Translations under genes and position numbers: made by a program | Shown: piece after piece, positions 52,306 to 61,065 of the stretch | Layout of the letters: each line of letters opens with the position of its first letter | Position numbering within the stretch: the stretch's first letter is position 1 | The notes under the pieces: generated by a model | Databases searched by the model: none | Seen by the model: only the letters and a program-made list of their open reading frames with translations | What the model was told of the DNA's origin: nothing | Assembly (NCBI RefSeq): GCF_042852765.1 | Contig: NZ_AP031414.1 | Direction: 5' to 3' (one strand) | Source: Schaedlerella glycyrrhizinilytica_A | Lineage (GTDB): Bacteria; Bacillota; Clostridia; Lachnospirales; Lachnospiraceae | Length of the DNA: 64,000 nucleotides

Positions 52306-52405
52306 AGTGTCCTCCATTTCCGACAGCCAGCCCCACTATTCCGTATGACTATCATACCACACGCCGGGGCTGGCTGTACAGTCCTTTCTGCTTCTTTACG
52401 TCCCG

Positions 52406-52588
52406 TCAAATTGCCGATTTTTGTGTAGCAGCTTCCGCTTCCAGCACTTTCAGCATTTTATCGGCGGCGGTGGCGGTGGTGTCCTGCTTGAAATAGCCGG
52501 AAACGACAAGGACAGAATTACCTATGCGGATTTCCGTCACGCAATCCGGGCGGCGGGTGCTGCGGTCATTCTTTGGGGTGTTGGTCAT
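52406..52588 (-). CDS. tnpW: TnpW family protein of IME B
   Basis: The 60-residue protein has RPDCVTEIRIGNSVLVVSGYF and KMLKVLEAEAATQ, close to the IME A protein at 25290..25478. It overlaps the DnaC-like gene by 4 bases and precedes the recombinase gene. Function is not established. Confidence 0.8.
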   Translation of the reverse strand: MTNTPKNDRSTRRPDCVTEIRIGNSVLVVSGYFKQDTTATAADKMLKVLEAEAATQKSAI

Positions 52589-53442
52589 AGGCGGCTCTCC
52601 TTTCTGTTCATCAGCTTTTTCAGTTGTCCCATTTTCTCCTGCGCCGTGGCTTTTCGGAAGTTGCTCCCGGTAAAGCGGACAGGAGAACACATTTCAATCA
52701 GACGGTCATAAATGCGGGCGTGGGCGGTGTCCTCCGGGTGCTGCAAGTCCTCCAGCGTGAGATTAGTCGTGACGATCAGCGGCCTGCCGCTGCGGTAACG
52801 GCTGTCAATCACGTTGTAGACCTGCTCTAAGCCGTATTCCGTTCCCCGTTCCATTCCAAAATCGTCAAGGATAAGCAGCGGGAAGCTGCAAAGTCGGGAG
52901 ATATATTCATTCCTGCCCTCAAAGCTGGCGGCAAGGTCACCCAATATCAATGCAAAGTTTGTCATGCACACGGGGATTTCACGCTCCATAAGGGCATTTG
53001 CGATACAGCCCGCAAAATAGCTCTTGCCTGTGCCAACGCCGCCCCATAGCAGATAGCCAATGTTGCGCTCTTTCATGGTTTCCCAGTTCTCCACATAGAA
53101 ATGGGCGTGTTCCATTTGCGGGCACTTGCCGTTGTCGTTCTCAAACGTCCAGCCCTGCATAGCCGGGTCTGTAAAGCCCCGCCGCTTCAACCGCTCGACA
53201 GTTTCAAGGTGACTGCGCTGTTTCTCTGCGGCTTCCCGTTCCTCACGCTCTGCCCGCTGGCAGTCACATTCTGCCGGGTGGCGGTCACGCCCCAGCCATG
53301 CGGCGGTTTCTTTGGGGAAATAGCCCTCTTTGGGCTTGTGGCACTTCCCGCAGTATAAAAGCCCGTCCTCGCCGGTGTAGTCCTCCGGCTCCGGCGTGGT
53401 GTCGGTCATATTCAAAATCATTTCATCAAATCCATTCGTCAT
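52585..53442 (-). CDS. DnaC/IstB-like helicase-loader ATPase of IME B
   Basis: The 285-residue AAA+ protein has Walker A WGGVGTGKSYFA, Walker B LLILDDFGMERG and an N-terminal Cys cluster (YCGKCHKPKE...ECDCQ). It starts in overlap with the replisome organiser stop (ATGA) and resembles 24436..25293 closely. It probably supports replication of the element after excision. Confidence 0.88.
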   Translation of the reverse strand: MTNGFDEMILNMTDTTPEPEDYTGEDGLLYCGKCHKPKEGYFPKETAAWLGRDRHPAECDCQRAEREEREAAEKQRSHLETVERLKRRGFTDPAMQGWTFENDNGKCPQMEHAHFYVENWETMKERNIGYLLWGGVGTGKSYFAGCIANALMEREIPVCMTNFALILGDLAASFEGRNEYISRLCSFPLLILDDFGMERGTEYGLEQVYNVIDSRYRSGRPLIVTTNLTLEDLQHPEDTAHARIYDRLIEMCSPVRFTGSNFRKATAQEKMGQLKKLMNRKESRL

Positions 53443-54197
53443 AAGCTCTCGCCCTCCTTACAGGTATAATCGGGTATGCCCTTTTTCGGGGCTTTCTTGG
53501 CTGCGTCCTCCTGCGCCCACTTGAAAATCGTGGCTGCATGGCTCTTGTATTTCCTCCCGCTGGAAGCGATATGGCAGGATAGGCGGTCAATGTAATACTC
53601 CCACTTGCCGGGAAGCTCTGTTTTCAGCCCGTCAAGCTCCGTATCGGAAAGAATGACATTGTGGTATCTGCCATAGGCGGCGGGGGCGGGGTGTCCCGTT
53701 TCTAACTCTCTCTCTTTTTCTATTTCTATATCTATCTCTTTCTCTATCTCTATCTCTGGTGGACAAATGTCCGCTCGATATGGTGGACATTTGTCCGCCC
53801 CTGTCTGCGGCAGGGCTTTTTGTTCCTGCAAAGCCAGCCGCGCCCTGCGCTTGCGCTCCCCCTCGGTAGAGGACTGGCCGATTAAAAGCTCAATGTTGCT
53901 CATGTAGAGTGCGCCGCTTGGCAAAGGCTCCACAAGCCCCAGCTTCATAAAGATTTTCAAAGCTCTCTCTACGGTACCTACCTGCTGGCGGGTAATGGTC
54001 GCAATCATCTGGGCGGTGTAGGGGATATTCTCGTCAAGCTGCAATTTCCCGCCGTTTTTCAGCGATTTCAAGTACAGCTTCAAGAGAATGTTGGAATAGA
54101 TAACGCCGTCCTGCATACTTTCCAGCAGAACGATTGCATCATCGTCAAAATAGCTCTCTTTCAGCTTGAGGTAGTAATATTTGCGGTTATCTGCCAT
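53439..54197 (-). CDS. replisome organiser-like protein of IME B
   Basis: The 252-residue protein starts MADNRKYYYLKLKESYFDDD and matches the IME A protein at 23690..24439. A Glu/Ile/Lys repeat linker follows the winged-helix domain. The ATG at 54197 lies inside the end of the Cys-rich gene, as in IME A. Confidence 0.82.
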   Translation of the reverse strand: MADNRKYYYLKLKESYFDDDAIVLLESMQDGVIYSNILLKLYLKSLKNGGKLQLDENIPYTAQMIATITRQQVGTVERALKIFMKLGLVEPLPSGALYMSNIELLIGQSSTEGERKRRARLALQEQKALPQTGADKCPPYRADICPPEIEIEKEIDIEIEKERELETGHPAPAAYGRYHNVILSDTELDGLKTELPGKWEYYIDRLSCHIASSGRKYKSHAATIFKWAQEDAAKKAPKKGIPDYTCKEGESL

Positions 54198-54378
54198 AGG
54201 CTGCGTCCTCCTTTTTCCAGCGTTTGGAATAATAGCGAGGGCATAGTATGATAACCGCCCGGAAGCTCTGTTTGCAGTCACGGGTGCAGCCCCGGCATAG
54301 GTCGTTGTAAGTGATACGGTTGCGGTGGTTGAGGAAGAAAGACCATTCCAGCCGCCGCTTCTTGCTCATTCTCGGCAA
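54187..54378 (-). CDS. small cysteine-rich protein of IME B
   Basis: The 63-residue basic protein matches 23488..23700 in IME A but lacks seven residues in the middle; the CRGCTRDCKQSFRAVIILCPRYY core is conserved. It overlaps the replisome organiser gene by 11 bases. Function is unknown. Confidence 0.68.
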   Translation of the reverse strand: MPRMSKKRRLEWSFFLNHRNRITYNDLCRGCTRDCKQSFRAVIILCPRYYSKRWKKEDAAYGR

Positions 54379-54564
54379 TGGTAAGCTCCTTTCTGCCGTT
54401 CCTATCGGTGTAGCGGGATAGGGGGCATTTTCTGTATGTTCTCGGTATCATTTTCGGGCTTTTTCTGCCCTGTAAGCCCCGTTTGGAAGTCGGGGAGTAT
54501 TGCGGTAAGGGTTCATATCATACCTGTATTTTTGTAGGGTTTCGGTATCATTTCGGGGCGGTCT

Positions 54565-56196
54565 TTAACGCTCCTGTTCACGCTTTTTCTGCTGGCTCGG
54601 TGCGCCCCTTAAAATCTGGTCGATATTGCGTCTGACTGTCTGAAGCTCCTGCGCCCGCTGGCGTTTCTCCCGGTAGTCGTTATATCCGGCGTTCTTCTGG
54701 ACGGTAAGCTGCTCAATCTCCCTTTGCAGGGCTTTGCTGGCTGGCAGCTTGGTTATTCCATGCTCCCAGAAATAACGGGCGGCTGTGTCCGCTATGATAA
54801 AATCGCTTTCGTGCTGTTCCCGGTAGGCTCTCCGGGCTTTCTCCGATTTCTGCGCTTTCAGACCGTCACGGGCGGGCTTCGTGCCGATATAGCCCAAAAG
54901 GTTGCGCTGCAATTCCTTTTTCTCCCGGATAGCGGCTTCCAGCCCTTTCAGTCCGGCAAGGCTCTCCTGCGTGGCGGTGTTGGCTGCGGAAATGGCAGCG
55001 TCCAGCTCGTCCGGGGAAGAAAAGCCATACTGCTGGTAGAGCATGAGGGTAGCCGACATCTGTTTGAGGTTGTGCATGGTCGCCCACTTCTCATAGCCCC
55101 GTCCTTTCCCCTCGGCTCGCTTGGCGGCTATGTCTACCATGCGCTGTACAGCGTCATTGTTCGGGGCGTTTTTCGCTTCTTTTTTCGTCCGTAAGCGGTC
55201 TTTGATACTGCCGGGGTATTCCGCTATGGCTGCGGGTTTTTCGGCGGCTCTGGCGGCGTTCTGCTCCAAAACGGAGAGGACAGCAGCCCGGTCAAAATCG
55301 TCCCCCAGCTTCCGGGCGGTAATTGGCTTCGTCCTGTCCGGCGTGAGGTAACTTAGCCGCCCCCGGCTCTCCTTGACGGTCACACCATGCCGGAGAAGCA
55401 GGGCGGCAAACTCATCAAAGCCGGAAGCAGCGGCAAGGGCTTCCCGGATAGTCCGGCGCAGCTTCGCCTTATCCGTTTCAAACTTGGTCTGCCGGGGCGC
55501 GATACCGTCCGCAGCAATAGGGGCGTTGGCTCTGTCAAGGGCAGCCTGTCCTTTCTTCTGCGCCCAATACTCACGCTCGGTAATGCGTTCTTTGCTGCCG
55601 TTCAAAAGGTCTATCTGGTAAAGCCCCTCGCTGTGGCACATCTCCATGACTTCGGCTTTCAGATAGTTCATAGCTGCGTCCGTACAGCGGTGCTTGCAGC
55701 CTGCTTTCCTGTCCGCTGGCCTGTCCATGTGGGGCAGCATGGGAACCTCCGCAATCCGCAGACTGTTAATGACGATATGCACATGGATATTTTCGGTGTG
55801 GCTGTGTCCGTCCGGGTGGGTGCAGACAAGGGCCTGGTGTCCGGGGAAATGCTCGGCGCAGAACTTCTCGCCCAGCTCCTGCGCCCGATCAACGGTCAAG
55901 CCGTTGTCCGGGCCGTCCCGTGGGTCAAAGCTGATGATGTAGTGGTGGCTCTTTACGTCCTCCCGTTTCTGGTTCTTGCCGTAGCGGAGATTGGAGCGCA
56001 TACAGGCAACGGCAAAATCCTCCCCGCCACAATTCAGAGAGGATATGCGGTAGTCTACCCTCGGTATGAGCCGCCCGTCTGCGTCAAGGGTGGGCTTCAT
56101 GGTAAACTCGTCATGCTCGAATGTGAGGTATTTTTCAGCGTCCCCGTAGTTGGCATTTTTAGAGCTGATATGTTTGAGTATCGCCAACGGCTTCAC
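54565..56196 (-). CDS. MOBP-type relaxase of IME B
   Basis: The 543-residue relaxase begins MKPLAILKHISSKNANYGDA and contains the histidine motif ENIHVHIVINS. It has the same length as the IME A enzyme. It would nick the oriT upstream of mobC and use the channel of a host ICE. It overlaps mobC by 38 bases. The sequence 54379..54564 is noncoding. Confidence 0.92.
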   Translation of the reverse strand: MKPLAILKHISSKNANYGDAEKYLTFEHDEFTMKPTLDADGRLIPRVDYRISSLNCGGEDFAVACMRSNLRYGKNQKREDVKSHHYIISFDPRDGPDNGLTVDRAQELGEKFCAEHFPGHQALVCTHPDGHSHTENIHVHIVINSLRIAEVPMLPHMDRPADRKAGCKHRCTDAAMNYLKAEVMEMCHSEGLYQIDLLNGSKERITEREYWAQKKGQAALDRANAPIAADGIAPRQTKFETDKAKLRRTIREALAAASGFDEFAALLLRHGVTVKESRGRLSYLTPDRTKPITARKLGDDFDRAAVLSVLEQNAARAAEKPAAIAEYPGSIKDRLRTKKEAKNAPNNDAVQRMVDIAAKRAEGKGRGYEKWATMHNLKQMSATLMLYQQYGFSSPDELDAAISAANTATQESLAGLKGLEAAIREKKELQRNLLGYIGTKPARDGLKAQKSEKARRAYREQHESDFIIADTAARYFWEHGITKLPASKALQREIEQLTVQKNAGYNDYREKRQRAQELQTVRRNIDQILRGAPSQQKKREQER

Positions 56197-56557
56197 CTAC
56201 TTTCTGCAAGACTTCAAACTTCAAGGCGGCAAGGTCGGCGGCGGCTCCCCGCACTTCCTTTTCCAGCCCCCGGTAGGGGCTTCCGTATTCGTTCAGGCTC
56301 CGGGCAATCTGGTTTAAGTTGCCGCCGATTTTCCCGTACTCTGCCGTGAGCTTGGAGAGGGCGGCAAGCAGCCCGTCATTGACCGGGGAAACGGTGACAA
56401 TGGGGCGTATGGTCGCTTTCCGTATGGCTTGCCGGATAAACTCGGACTGGCTGATTTCATAAGCCGCCAGCCGCCCGGTGAAGTCGGCGTATTCTTCATC
56501 GGTCATGCGGGTCTTTACCACATGACGGCGGTGGGGCGTATTGTATTTCTTTCGCAT
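56159..56557 (-). CDS. mobC: MobC-like relaxosome protein of IME B
   Basis: The 132-residue protein has VVKTRMTDEEYADF and the signature GKIGGNLNQIARSLNEY. AAAGGAGG precedes the ATG at 56557. It lies next to the oriT block and overlaps the relaxase gene. Confidence 0.9.
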   Translation of the reverse strand: MRKKYNTPHRRHVVKTRMTDEEYADFTGRLAAYEISQSEFIRQAIRKATIRPIVTVSPVNDGLLAALSKLTAEYGKIGGNLNQIARSLNEYGSPYRGLEKEVRGAAADLAALKFEVLQKVGEAVGDTQTYQL

Positions 56558-56595
56558 GGTCTGTGACCTCCTTTCTCGCCCGACAGGGCGCATAG

Positions 56596-56689
56596 CAGGG
56601 TTTGGGGAAGGCACTCCCCAACAAGATTCCCGCAGGGGCAAAAATAAGCGGAGAGCGAATTTTGGCACCTCGGTAGAATCTTGCTCTAA
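56596..56689 (-). other. oriT candidate of IME B
   Basis: On the minus strand this block carries TTAGAGCAAGATTC...GAATCTTG and TTGGGGA/TCCCCAA, almost the same as 21089..21186 in IME A, while the sequences to both sides diverge. The conserved dyads upstream of mobC support an oriT. Confidence 0.65.
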
Positions 56690-57068
56690 GACTGCCGCAG
56701 ACTGCCCCTGTCTGGTTTTTCCGTACATAGAACGGACAGGACAGGGCTTGCGGCCCGCTGTGGGCGGCCTTTTTTCCTTTCGCCAATATGACGCCGGAAC
56801 GGGGCTTTGCTGCCCGCTGGCTGCGGCTTTTTCCCTTTCCGCTAAAGATACATTTCAAAGGCCGCCAGCTACCCGCTGGACGGGGATTTTTCAAAATTTC
56901 TTTTGCCTTAGTAATCCGGGCAACAGGATTTTGGCAACCGGCGGGGCAGAGAATTTTTCCTTTCACTCCCCACACCACCGCTCTTAGAAATTTGCCAAAC
57001 GGAGCAGGCAGTTTTTTCTGGCTTCACCTACCTACTACGGGTGATTTTCGATTTTGCCAAATGGACAC

Positions 57069-57102
57069 AAAAAAAGCAGCAAATCTTTTTCAGACTTACT
57101 GC
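57069..57102 (-). terminator. terminator homologous to the one after the HTH gene in IME A
   Basis: AGCAGTAAGTC...GATTTGCTGCT is followed by TTTTTTTG on the minus strand. In IME A this hairpin follows the HTH gene by 42 bases; here the erm/peptidase cargo lies in between. The stretch 56690..57068 shows no gene. Confidence 0.7.
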
Positions 57103-57193
57103 TTTCGCTGGCCGCTGGTGGGCGGCTGATATTCAGTTTTGAAAGTTCGGGTCAGGGTGCCCCGAAGATAAAAAAACAACAGTATTCAATTTA

Positions 57194-57805
57194 TTAAATA
57201 ATTTCCTGTCGATTCCCTTTAATCAATACAGTTTGACCGTCAGCCAATTCAATCAAATCGTTCTTCGATATATCTCCAAAAGGGCTCTCTTTTTCAGCGT
57301 GTGGTATCAACGGATTTGCTAAATATCCTAATCCATCGGAAAAATTTCCGGCAGCAATCATACTACCTGCGCTAATTCCCAGATACACCAATCCATTCTC
57401 TATTGCTTGCTTTAGGGGCTTCGAAAATCCTGTTCTGTTTATTTCGCTAAGAAGCGTATGGGCATTTCCTCCACAAAAAGCAATCATGTCATATTGAGTG
57501 AGTTCTTGAACACTCATTAAGCGAAACGGTACAGGTATGTCACTAATATAACTTGAATATGTTCTTTTATATCCATCGGAAAGTAAAAACGCAAGATTAT
57601 ATATAAGAATATTATTCATAGGTATTCCCATATTCATAAGGCGCTCCATACATACAATGATTCCTTCTCGCGCACCATCATTTCCAACTGCGGCGGATGG
57701 AACCAAAATCGCTTTTGTGTTAATCGGTTCTTTTCCGATACATTTCCAAAATAATACCATAGTCTTTTCGTTTAAGCCACTTGAAGTTAAGAACAGGGTT
57801 CTCAT
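57194..57805 (-). CDS. S51-type (peptidase E-like) serine peptidase
   Basis: The 203-residue protein has the nucleophile elbow GISAGSM (Ser of the GxSAG motif) and AFCGGNAHTLL, the layout of peptidase E/cyanophycinase-type proteins with a class I glutamine amidotransferase-like fold. Substrate is unknown. GAGGAC precedes the ATG. It belongs to the AT-rich cargo of IME B, downstream of erm. Related genes are frequent hitchhikers near resistance genes in Gram-positive bacteria. Confidence 0.8.
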   Translation of the reverse strand: MRTLFLTSSGLNEKTMVLFWKCIGKEPINTKAILVPSAAVGNDGAREGIIVCMERLMNMGIPMNNILIYNLAFLLSDGYKRTYSSYISDIPVPFRLMSVQELTQYDMIAFCGGNAHTLLSEINRTGFSKPLKQAIENGLVYLGISAGSMIAAGNFSDGLGYLANPLIPHAEKESPFGDISKNDLIELADGQTVLIKGNRQEII

Positions 57806-58241
57806 AAACTTAGTCCTCTTTTAATTTTTCAAATTTCTGATTCTATGTAAGATGATAAAACATCAATTCATACCGAAATAATCCCATAATGTTAGTTATT
57901 TTGTTTTTTTTCAATACAGCTTACCATTATTATCACTATTCCGCGAGTATTAGATGACCTTAAATTCAATCTCTCCTTCTTGTATCTAACAAATATATTC
58001 TACTACCCCTGTTGTTTTTACTTTCTAATATACTTTTATGGTTAACTCATTGAAATCTACTATCAACAAAATCCAGCATTAAATTCTCTTCTCAGATTTT
58101 CGCACTACCATGCACATTTTTATAGAAATTATCAATACTATCTATTTTTTGTACCATTAGAAGTATCAATCCTTGTTCTACATTTCTTATTGCTACTAGA
58201 CTTTCGTAAAGATGTTCTGTTTTGCTTTTTCAATTTTTTAT
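57806..58241. other. AT-rich region without a gene between erm and the peptidase gene
   Basis: No reading frame longer than a few dozen codons and no clear terminator was found. The base composition is much more AT-rich than the IME core. Confidence 0.5.
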
Positions 58242-59066
58242 TCATTTTTTGAAGTTTTTATATGCATCTTGAAACTTTTTTTTCTTTTCATCTGTCAATC
58301 CAATTTTGGAGTAATAATAAATATTCATCCACTGCTCGGCCGTGATTAACGTATATGAATTTGAAAGACTAATTCTATTGGCTTTTCCCAATCTTTTGAT
58401 TTGCTCATTAGAAAATAAAATAGAAAGTCTCTCTTTAGCAGTCTCTCCTTTAATATTAGTGTAAAAAAAAGCCACTAAATCTTTATAATTTTGAAGATCA
58501 TCACCACTCAATCTATCATCCCATAACTGCATATGAAGCATAACTGTATCAACATTAGGCGAAGGAAAAAAATCGCTCCTTTTAAAACTATGTGTAATTT
58601 CTACCTTATATTGTGCCTTTATTATAGCAGCACGAAAACCTTCATATTTTTGTAATGGAATACCGCAATTCTTTTTAGCTGCCTCTCTTTGAATTATGAT
58701 ATTTATATCTGATGGTGGATTTACATCGTCTGTTAATTTCCTAATAATATCCGCTGTTATCTGAAAAGGAATATTGGAGAATATTTTATATCTGCGATTT
58801 AAAGGCAACTTATATTTTAAAAAATCACCAAATATATATGTAACATTATCATGACTGTGATATCTTACTAAATTATTATATAATTCTTGATCATATTCAA
58901 CTGCAACAACCTCTCCAGCATGCTGAGAAAGTACATCTGTTATTATCCCTTTTCCAGGACCAATTTCAATAACATAATCTGTTACATCAATATTTGACTT
59001 GCTTATTAAACGTTCTACCAACTTTTTATTAACCAAAAAATTTTGTGAATATCCAAGATTTTTCAT
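58242..59066 (-). CDS. erm: Erm-family 23S rRNA (adenine-N6) methyltransferase, divergent class
   Basis: The 274-residue enzyme would dimethylate A2058 and give macrolide-lincosamide-streptogramin B resistance. It has YSQNFLVNKKLVERLI, motif I EIGPGKGIIT, VVAVEYDQEL (motif II) and the catalytic NIPF (instead of the NIPY of Erm(B)/(C)-type enzymes). SPNVDTVMLHM lies in the later conserved region. I cannot assign it to a named class. KsgA-like housekeeping function is unlikely given location and length. It is visibly AT-rich compared with the IME core. Confidence 0.85.
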   Translation of the reverse strand: MKNLGYSQNFLVNKKLVERLISKSNIDVTDYVIEIGPGKGIITDVLSQHAGEVVAVEYDQELYNNLVRYHSHDNVTYIFGDFLKYKLPLNRRYKIFSNIPFQITADIIRKLTDDVNPPSDINIIIQREAAKKNCGIPLQKYEGFRAAIIKAQYKVEITHSFKRSDFFPSPNVDTVMLHMQLWDDRLSGDDLQNYKDLVAFFYTNIKGETAKERLSILFSNEQIKRLGKANRISLSNSYTLITAEQWMNIYYYSKIGLTDEKKKKFQDAYKNFKK

Positions 59067-59524
59067 CTAATCGCACCTCATTCTCTATTTATTTTCATAA
59101 CTATATACGAGTAAGCCCTAACGTTGCATAAAAAACAGCCCCTGTAAAACGATATATAAGTAAAGTGCGCCAATAACCTATTCTTTCAAACACGATGAAT
59201 GACCATTGTAATTTCTTAAAAAATGTACAATTACTTTAAAATATTATATATCTGATCTTTACCTGAATCATTTGCTCACTATTGTTGTATCTATTTTCTT
59301 GCATAGACCATTTTTTTTGGGCACATACCAGTCTCACGGAACGACTGTTGCACATTTTCTAAAACATAGAAGACAAAATATTTTTACTCTATAGAATTCT
59401 TTCAAAAAATATAATTACTATTTGTCGATGGCTTTATTATACTATGACCGCTTACTTATGGGAATAGATGAATTGTAAACTTGCTGGTGAAAATCGCTAA
59501 TGACAGTCGGTGTTCGTTCTTTGC
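59067..59524. other. AT-rich upstream region of erm
   Basis: No full gene was found. On the minus strand there are several very short frames (for example MVYARK and MVIHRV) and a degenerate frame ending at 59101 (...YWRTLLIYRF...ATLGLTRI), which may be a remnant of another gene. None has a clear ribosome binding site, so leader-peptide control of erm is possible but not shown. Confidence 0.4.
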
Positions 59525-59722
59525 TTATCGGTCAAAGCGAAATTTGAACAGCGCGGCGATTAGCTTCTGTTTTATATGTTCCTCAACCTCGGCGCTGACT
59601 TTCCCGTGTACTTTGGAACAGTATCGGATATATCCGACGTAGTGGGAAAGAACGGTGTCGATTGCGTCCGGGTCGCCCTCATGCGCCTTGACGATTGTTT
59701 CATAGGGGAGAAGTTTACTCAT
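59525..59722 (-). CDS. small helix-turn-helix protein of IME B
   Basis: The 65-residue protein begins MSKLLPYETIVKAHEGDPDAI, closely related to 20526..20726. It overlaps the sigma gene by 8 bases. The sequence right after its stop is where the cargo of IME B begins. Confidence 0.82.
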   Translation of the reverse strand: MSKLLPYETIVKAHEGDPDAIDTVLSHYVGYIRYCSKVHGKVSAEVEEHIKQKLIAALFKFRFDR

Positions 59723-60137
59723 AGCGTTTTCCCTCCATGAGCCGCCGGAGCCGCTTCAAGGCAAGCTGGATATGCCGCCCTGCTGTGCTGCGTGTCCGTC
59801 CGATATGTACGCCGATCACCCGCTGCGGCTGGCGCAGGAAATAGTAACGGAAAATTTCTTCCTGTGTCTGCTCTGGCAAAAGGGCAAGGGCGGCGGCGAG
59901 TTCCGCATGGTACAGAACGGCGGTCTGGCCGCAGGCGGTAAAAAGATATTCTTCAAGCTGCTCCGGCTCGGCAAGCTGGACAAACTTCTCATTCATCAGA
60001 TAGTCAAGGGAAACTTCCCGTTCCCACCTCCGGCGCAGCTTCAAAATTATATCTATGGCGGCGTGACGAATGACAACCTTGCAAAAGGCGTTAAAGGTGT
60101 ACTGGATATGCACTTTGTAGGCTTCATCTTCGGTCAT
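59715..60137 (-). CDS. sigma-70-like factor of IME B (complete)
   Basis: The 140-residue protein has a region 2-like N-terminal half (YTFNAFCKVVIRHAAIDI) and region 4 (LLPEQTQEEIFRYYF...RVIGVHIGRTRSTAGRHIQ). GAGAGGGGG precedes the ATG at 60137. It probably drives or regulates the element's genes together with the HTH protein. The IME A copy (20336..20533) lacks the N-terminal half. Confidence 0.85.
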   Translation of the reverse strand: MTEDEAYKVHIQYTFNAFCKVVIRHAAIDIILKLRRRWEREVSLDYLMNEKFVQLAEPEQLEEYLFTACGQTAVLYHAELAAALALLPEQTQEEIFRYYFLRQPQRVIGVHIGRTRSTAGRHIQLALKRLRRLMEGKRYE

Positions 60138-60300
60138 GGAAATTCCCCCTCTCTGATAATAGTGCGGGGCGGCAGCACTCCTTGCTGTCGCCCCTTGATT
60201 GCCTACCAGCAAAGGCGGGCGGGGCTGTCAACGGCGGCGCGGTACGCGCCGTTCATCTTGACCGTTGACTGGCTCGGCTGGCTTTGCTATGACAATATAG

Positions 60301-60744
60301 TTATTTCCAGTGCTTTAATTGCGAAAGGTACAAATCAAACTGATTACGTCTGGTTTCTTCATCTGCGTTATCGGGATTTGGCATATTCGCAACCAGATAA
60401 TCCAATAAAGATTCCTTGGATTGATATGCAAATTTCCCATTAGCATAGCACCATTTACAATAGTCCTCGTTATAGCTTCCGTCTGGTTCTCGGCTAATCA
60501 GACCATCTTCATTCAATGGCATTCCGCAACACTGACAAACAAGTTGCCGTGGAGAACCCAGAAGCGTATTGATTGACACATCAAAAACTCGTGATAACAG
60601 TTTTAAGGTATCTGTATTTGGCTGCGTTTCGCCTGTTTCCCAGCGACTAACCGCCTGTCGGGTAACTTGCACACGTTCAGCCAGTTGTTCTTGCGTAAGG
60701 TTGTTTTTCTCGCGTAAATTTTTAAGAATACCTTGTATTTCCAT
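60301..60744 (-). CDS. XRE regulator with C-terminal zinc ribbon
   Basis: The 147-residue protein has an HTH_3 domain (LREKNNLTQEQLAERVQVTR, then SRWETGETQP) and a zinc-binding part with CQCCGMPL and YCKWCYANG. Such fusions are common clostridial regulators. TAGGAGGG precedes the ATG. It is the first gene of IME B, 134 bases from the element end, and may be the repressor controlling excision or transfer; no equivalent survives in IME A. Confidence 0.85.
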   Translation of the reverse strand: MEIQGILKNLREKNNLTQEQLAERVQVTRQAVSRWETGETQPNTDTLKLLSRVFDVSINTLLGSPRQLVCQCCGMPLNEDGLISREPDGSYNEDYCKWCYANGKFAYQSKESLLDYLVANMPNPDNADEETRRNQFDLYLSQLKHWK

Positions 60745-60859
60745 GCCCGTCCCTCCTAAAGGTTGTTTTTACTCATTATAACTTCAAAATGGGGTTTTAA
60801 CAAGCAACTCGCTGTTGCTGCGGAATAGTGGGCTGCTGTCTATCAATTCTTATGTGTTA

Positions 60860-60882
60860 CTTTATGGCACATGAGCATTTGC
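60860..60882. repeat. IME B end: terminal inverted repeat and GCAAA target core
   Basis: Bases 60860..60877 are one arm of the 18-bp imperfect inverted repeat (TGCTCATGTGCCATAAAG on the minus strand); 60878..60882 is GCAAA. The other arm is at 50605..50622, next to the second core copy at 50603..50607. The same end sequence abuts maff2 of ICE1 at 14631. Confidence 0.8.
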
Positions 60883-61002
60883 GCCCGGATTGTCGTTGCC
60901 GTAACCCTCCATGAGGTTAATGGCACCCCAAATGCCAAGACCTGCGCCAAGCGCGATAACCAAAGTCTGCAATACACCAACTGCGCTGTTGAAAAACTCC
61001 AT
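60878..61002 (-). pseudogene. maff2 of ICE2, 5' part, interrupted by IME B
   Basis: The ATG at 61002 starts MEFFNSAVGVLQTLV and runs to GYGNDNPGA, then enters IME B and stops after five more codons. It is almost identical in sequence and break point to the ICE1 fragment at 14511..14635. Fusion with 50512..50602 restores 71 codons. Confidence 0.9.
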
Positions 61003-61065
61003 ATAAACCTCGCTTTCTGCCGCTGTGCGGCTCAAAAAAAGTTGTTGAAAATGAAAATGCCGCCG

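Larger units (their letters stand above)
50608..60877 (-). mobile_element. IME B: Tn4451-like mobilizable element in maff2, carrying erm and an S51 peptidase gene
   Basis: The 10.27-kb element is bounded by GCAAA copies (50603..50607 and 60878..60882) and imperfect 18-bp terminal inverted repeats (15 of 18 identical; 50605..50622 and 60860..60877). Genes in minus order are XRE/zinc regulator, sigma, HTH, erm, S51 peptidase, oriT, MobC, relaxase, Cys-rich protein, replisome organiser, DnaC-like, TnpW and recombinase. All core genes look intact, so it may be active. Confidence 0.9.

Noticed and set aside
59101..59230. A degenerate minus-strand frame upstream of erm ending ATLGLTRI
   Set aside because: No start codon with a binding site and no recognised family; possibly a relic of an earlier cargo gene but not supportable as a gene.
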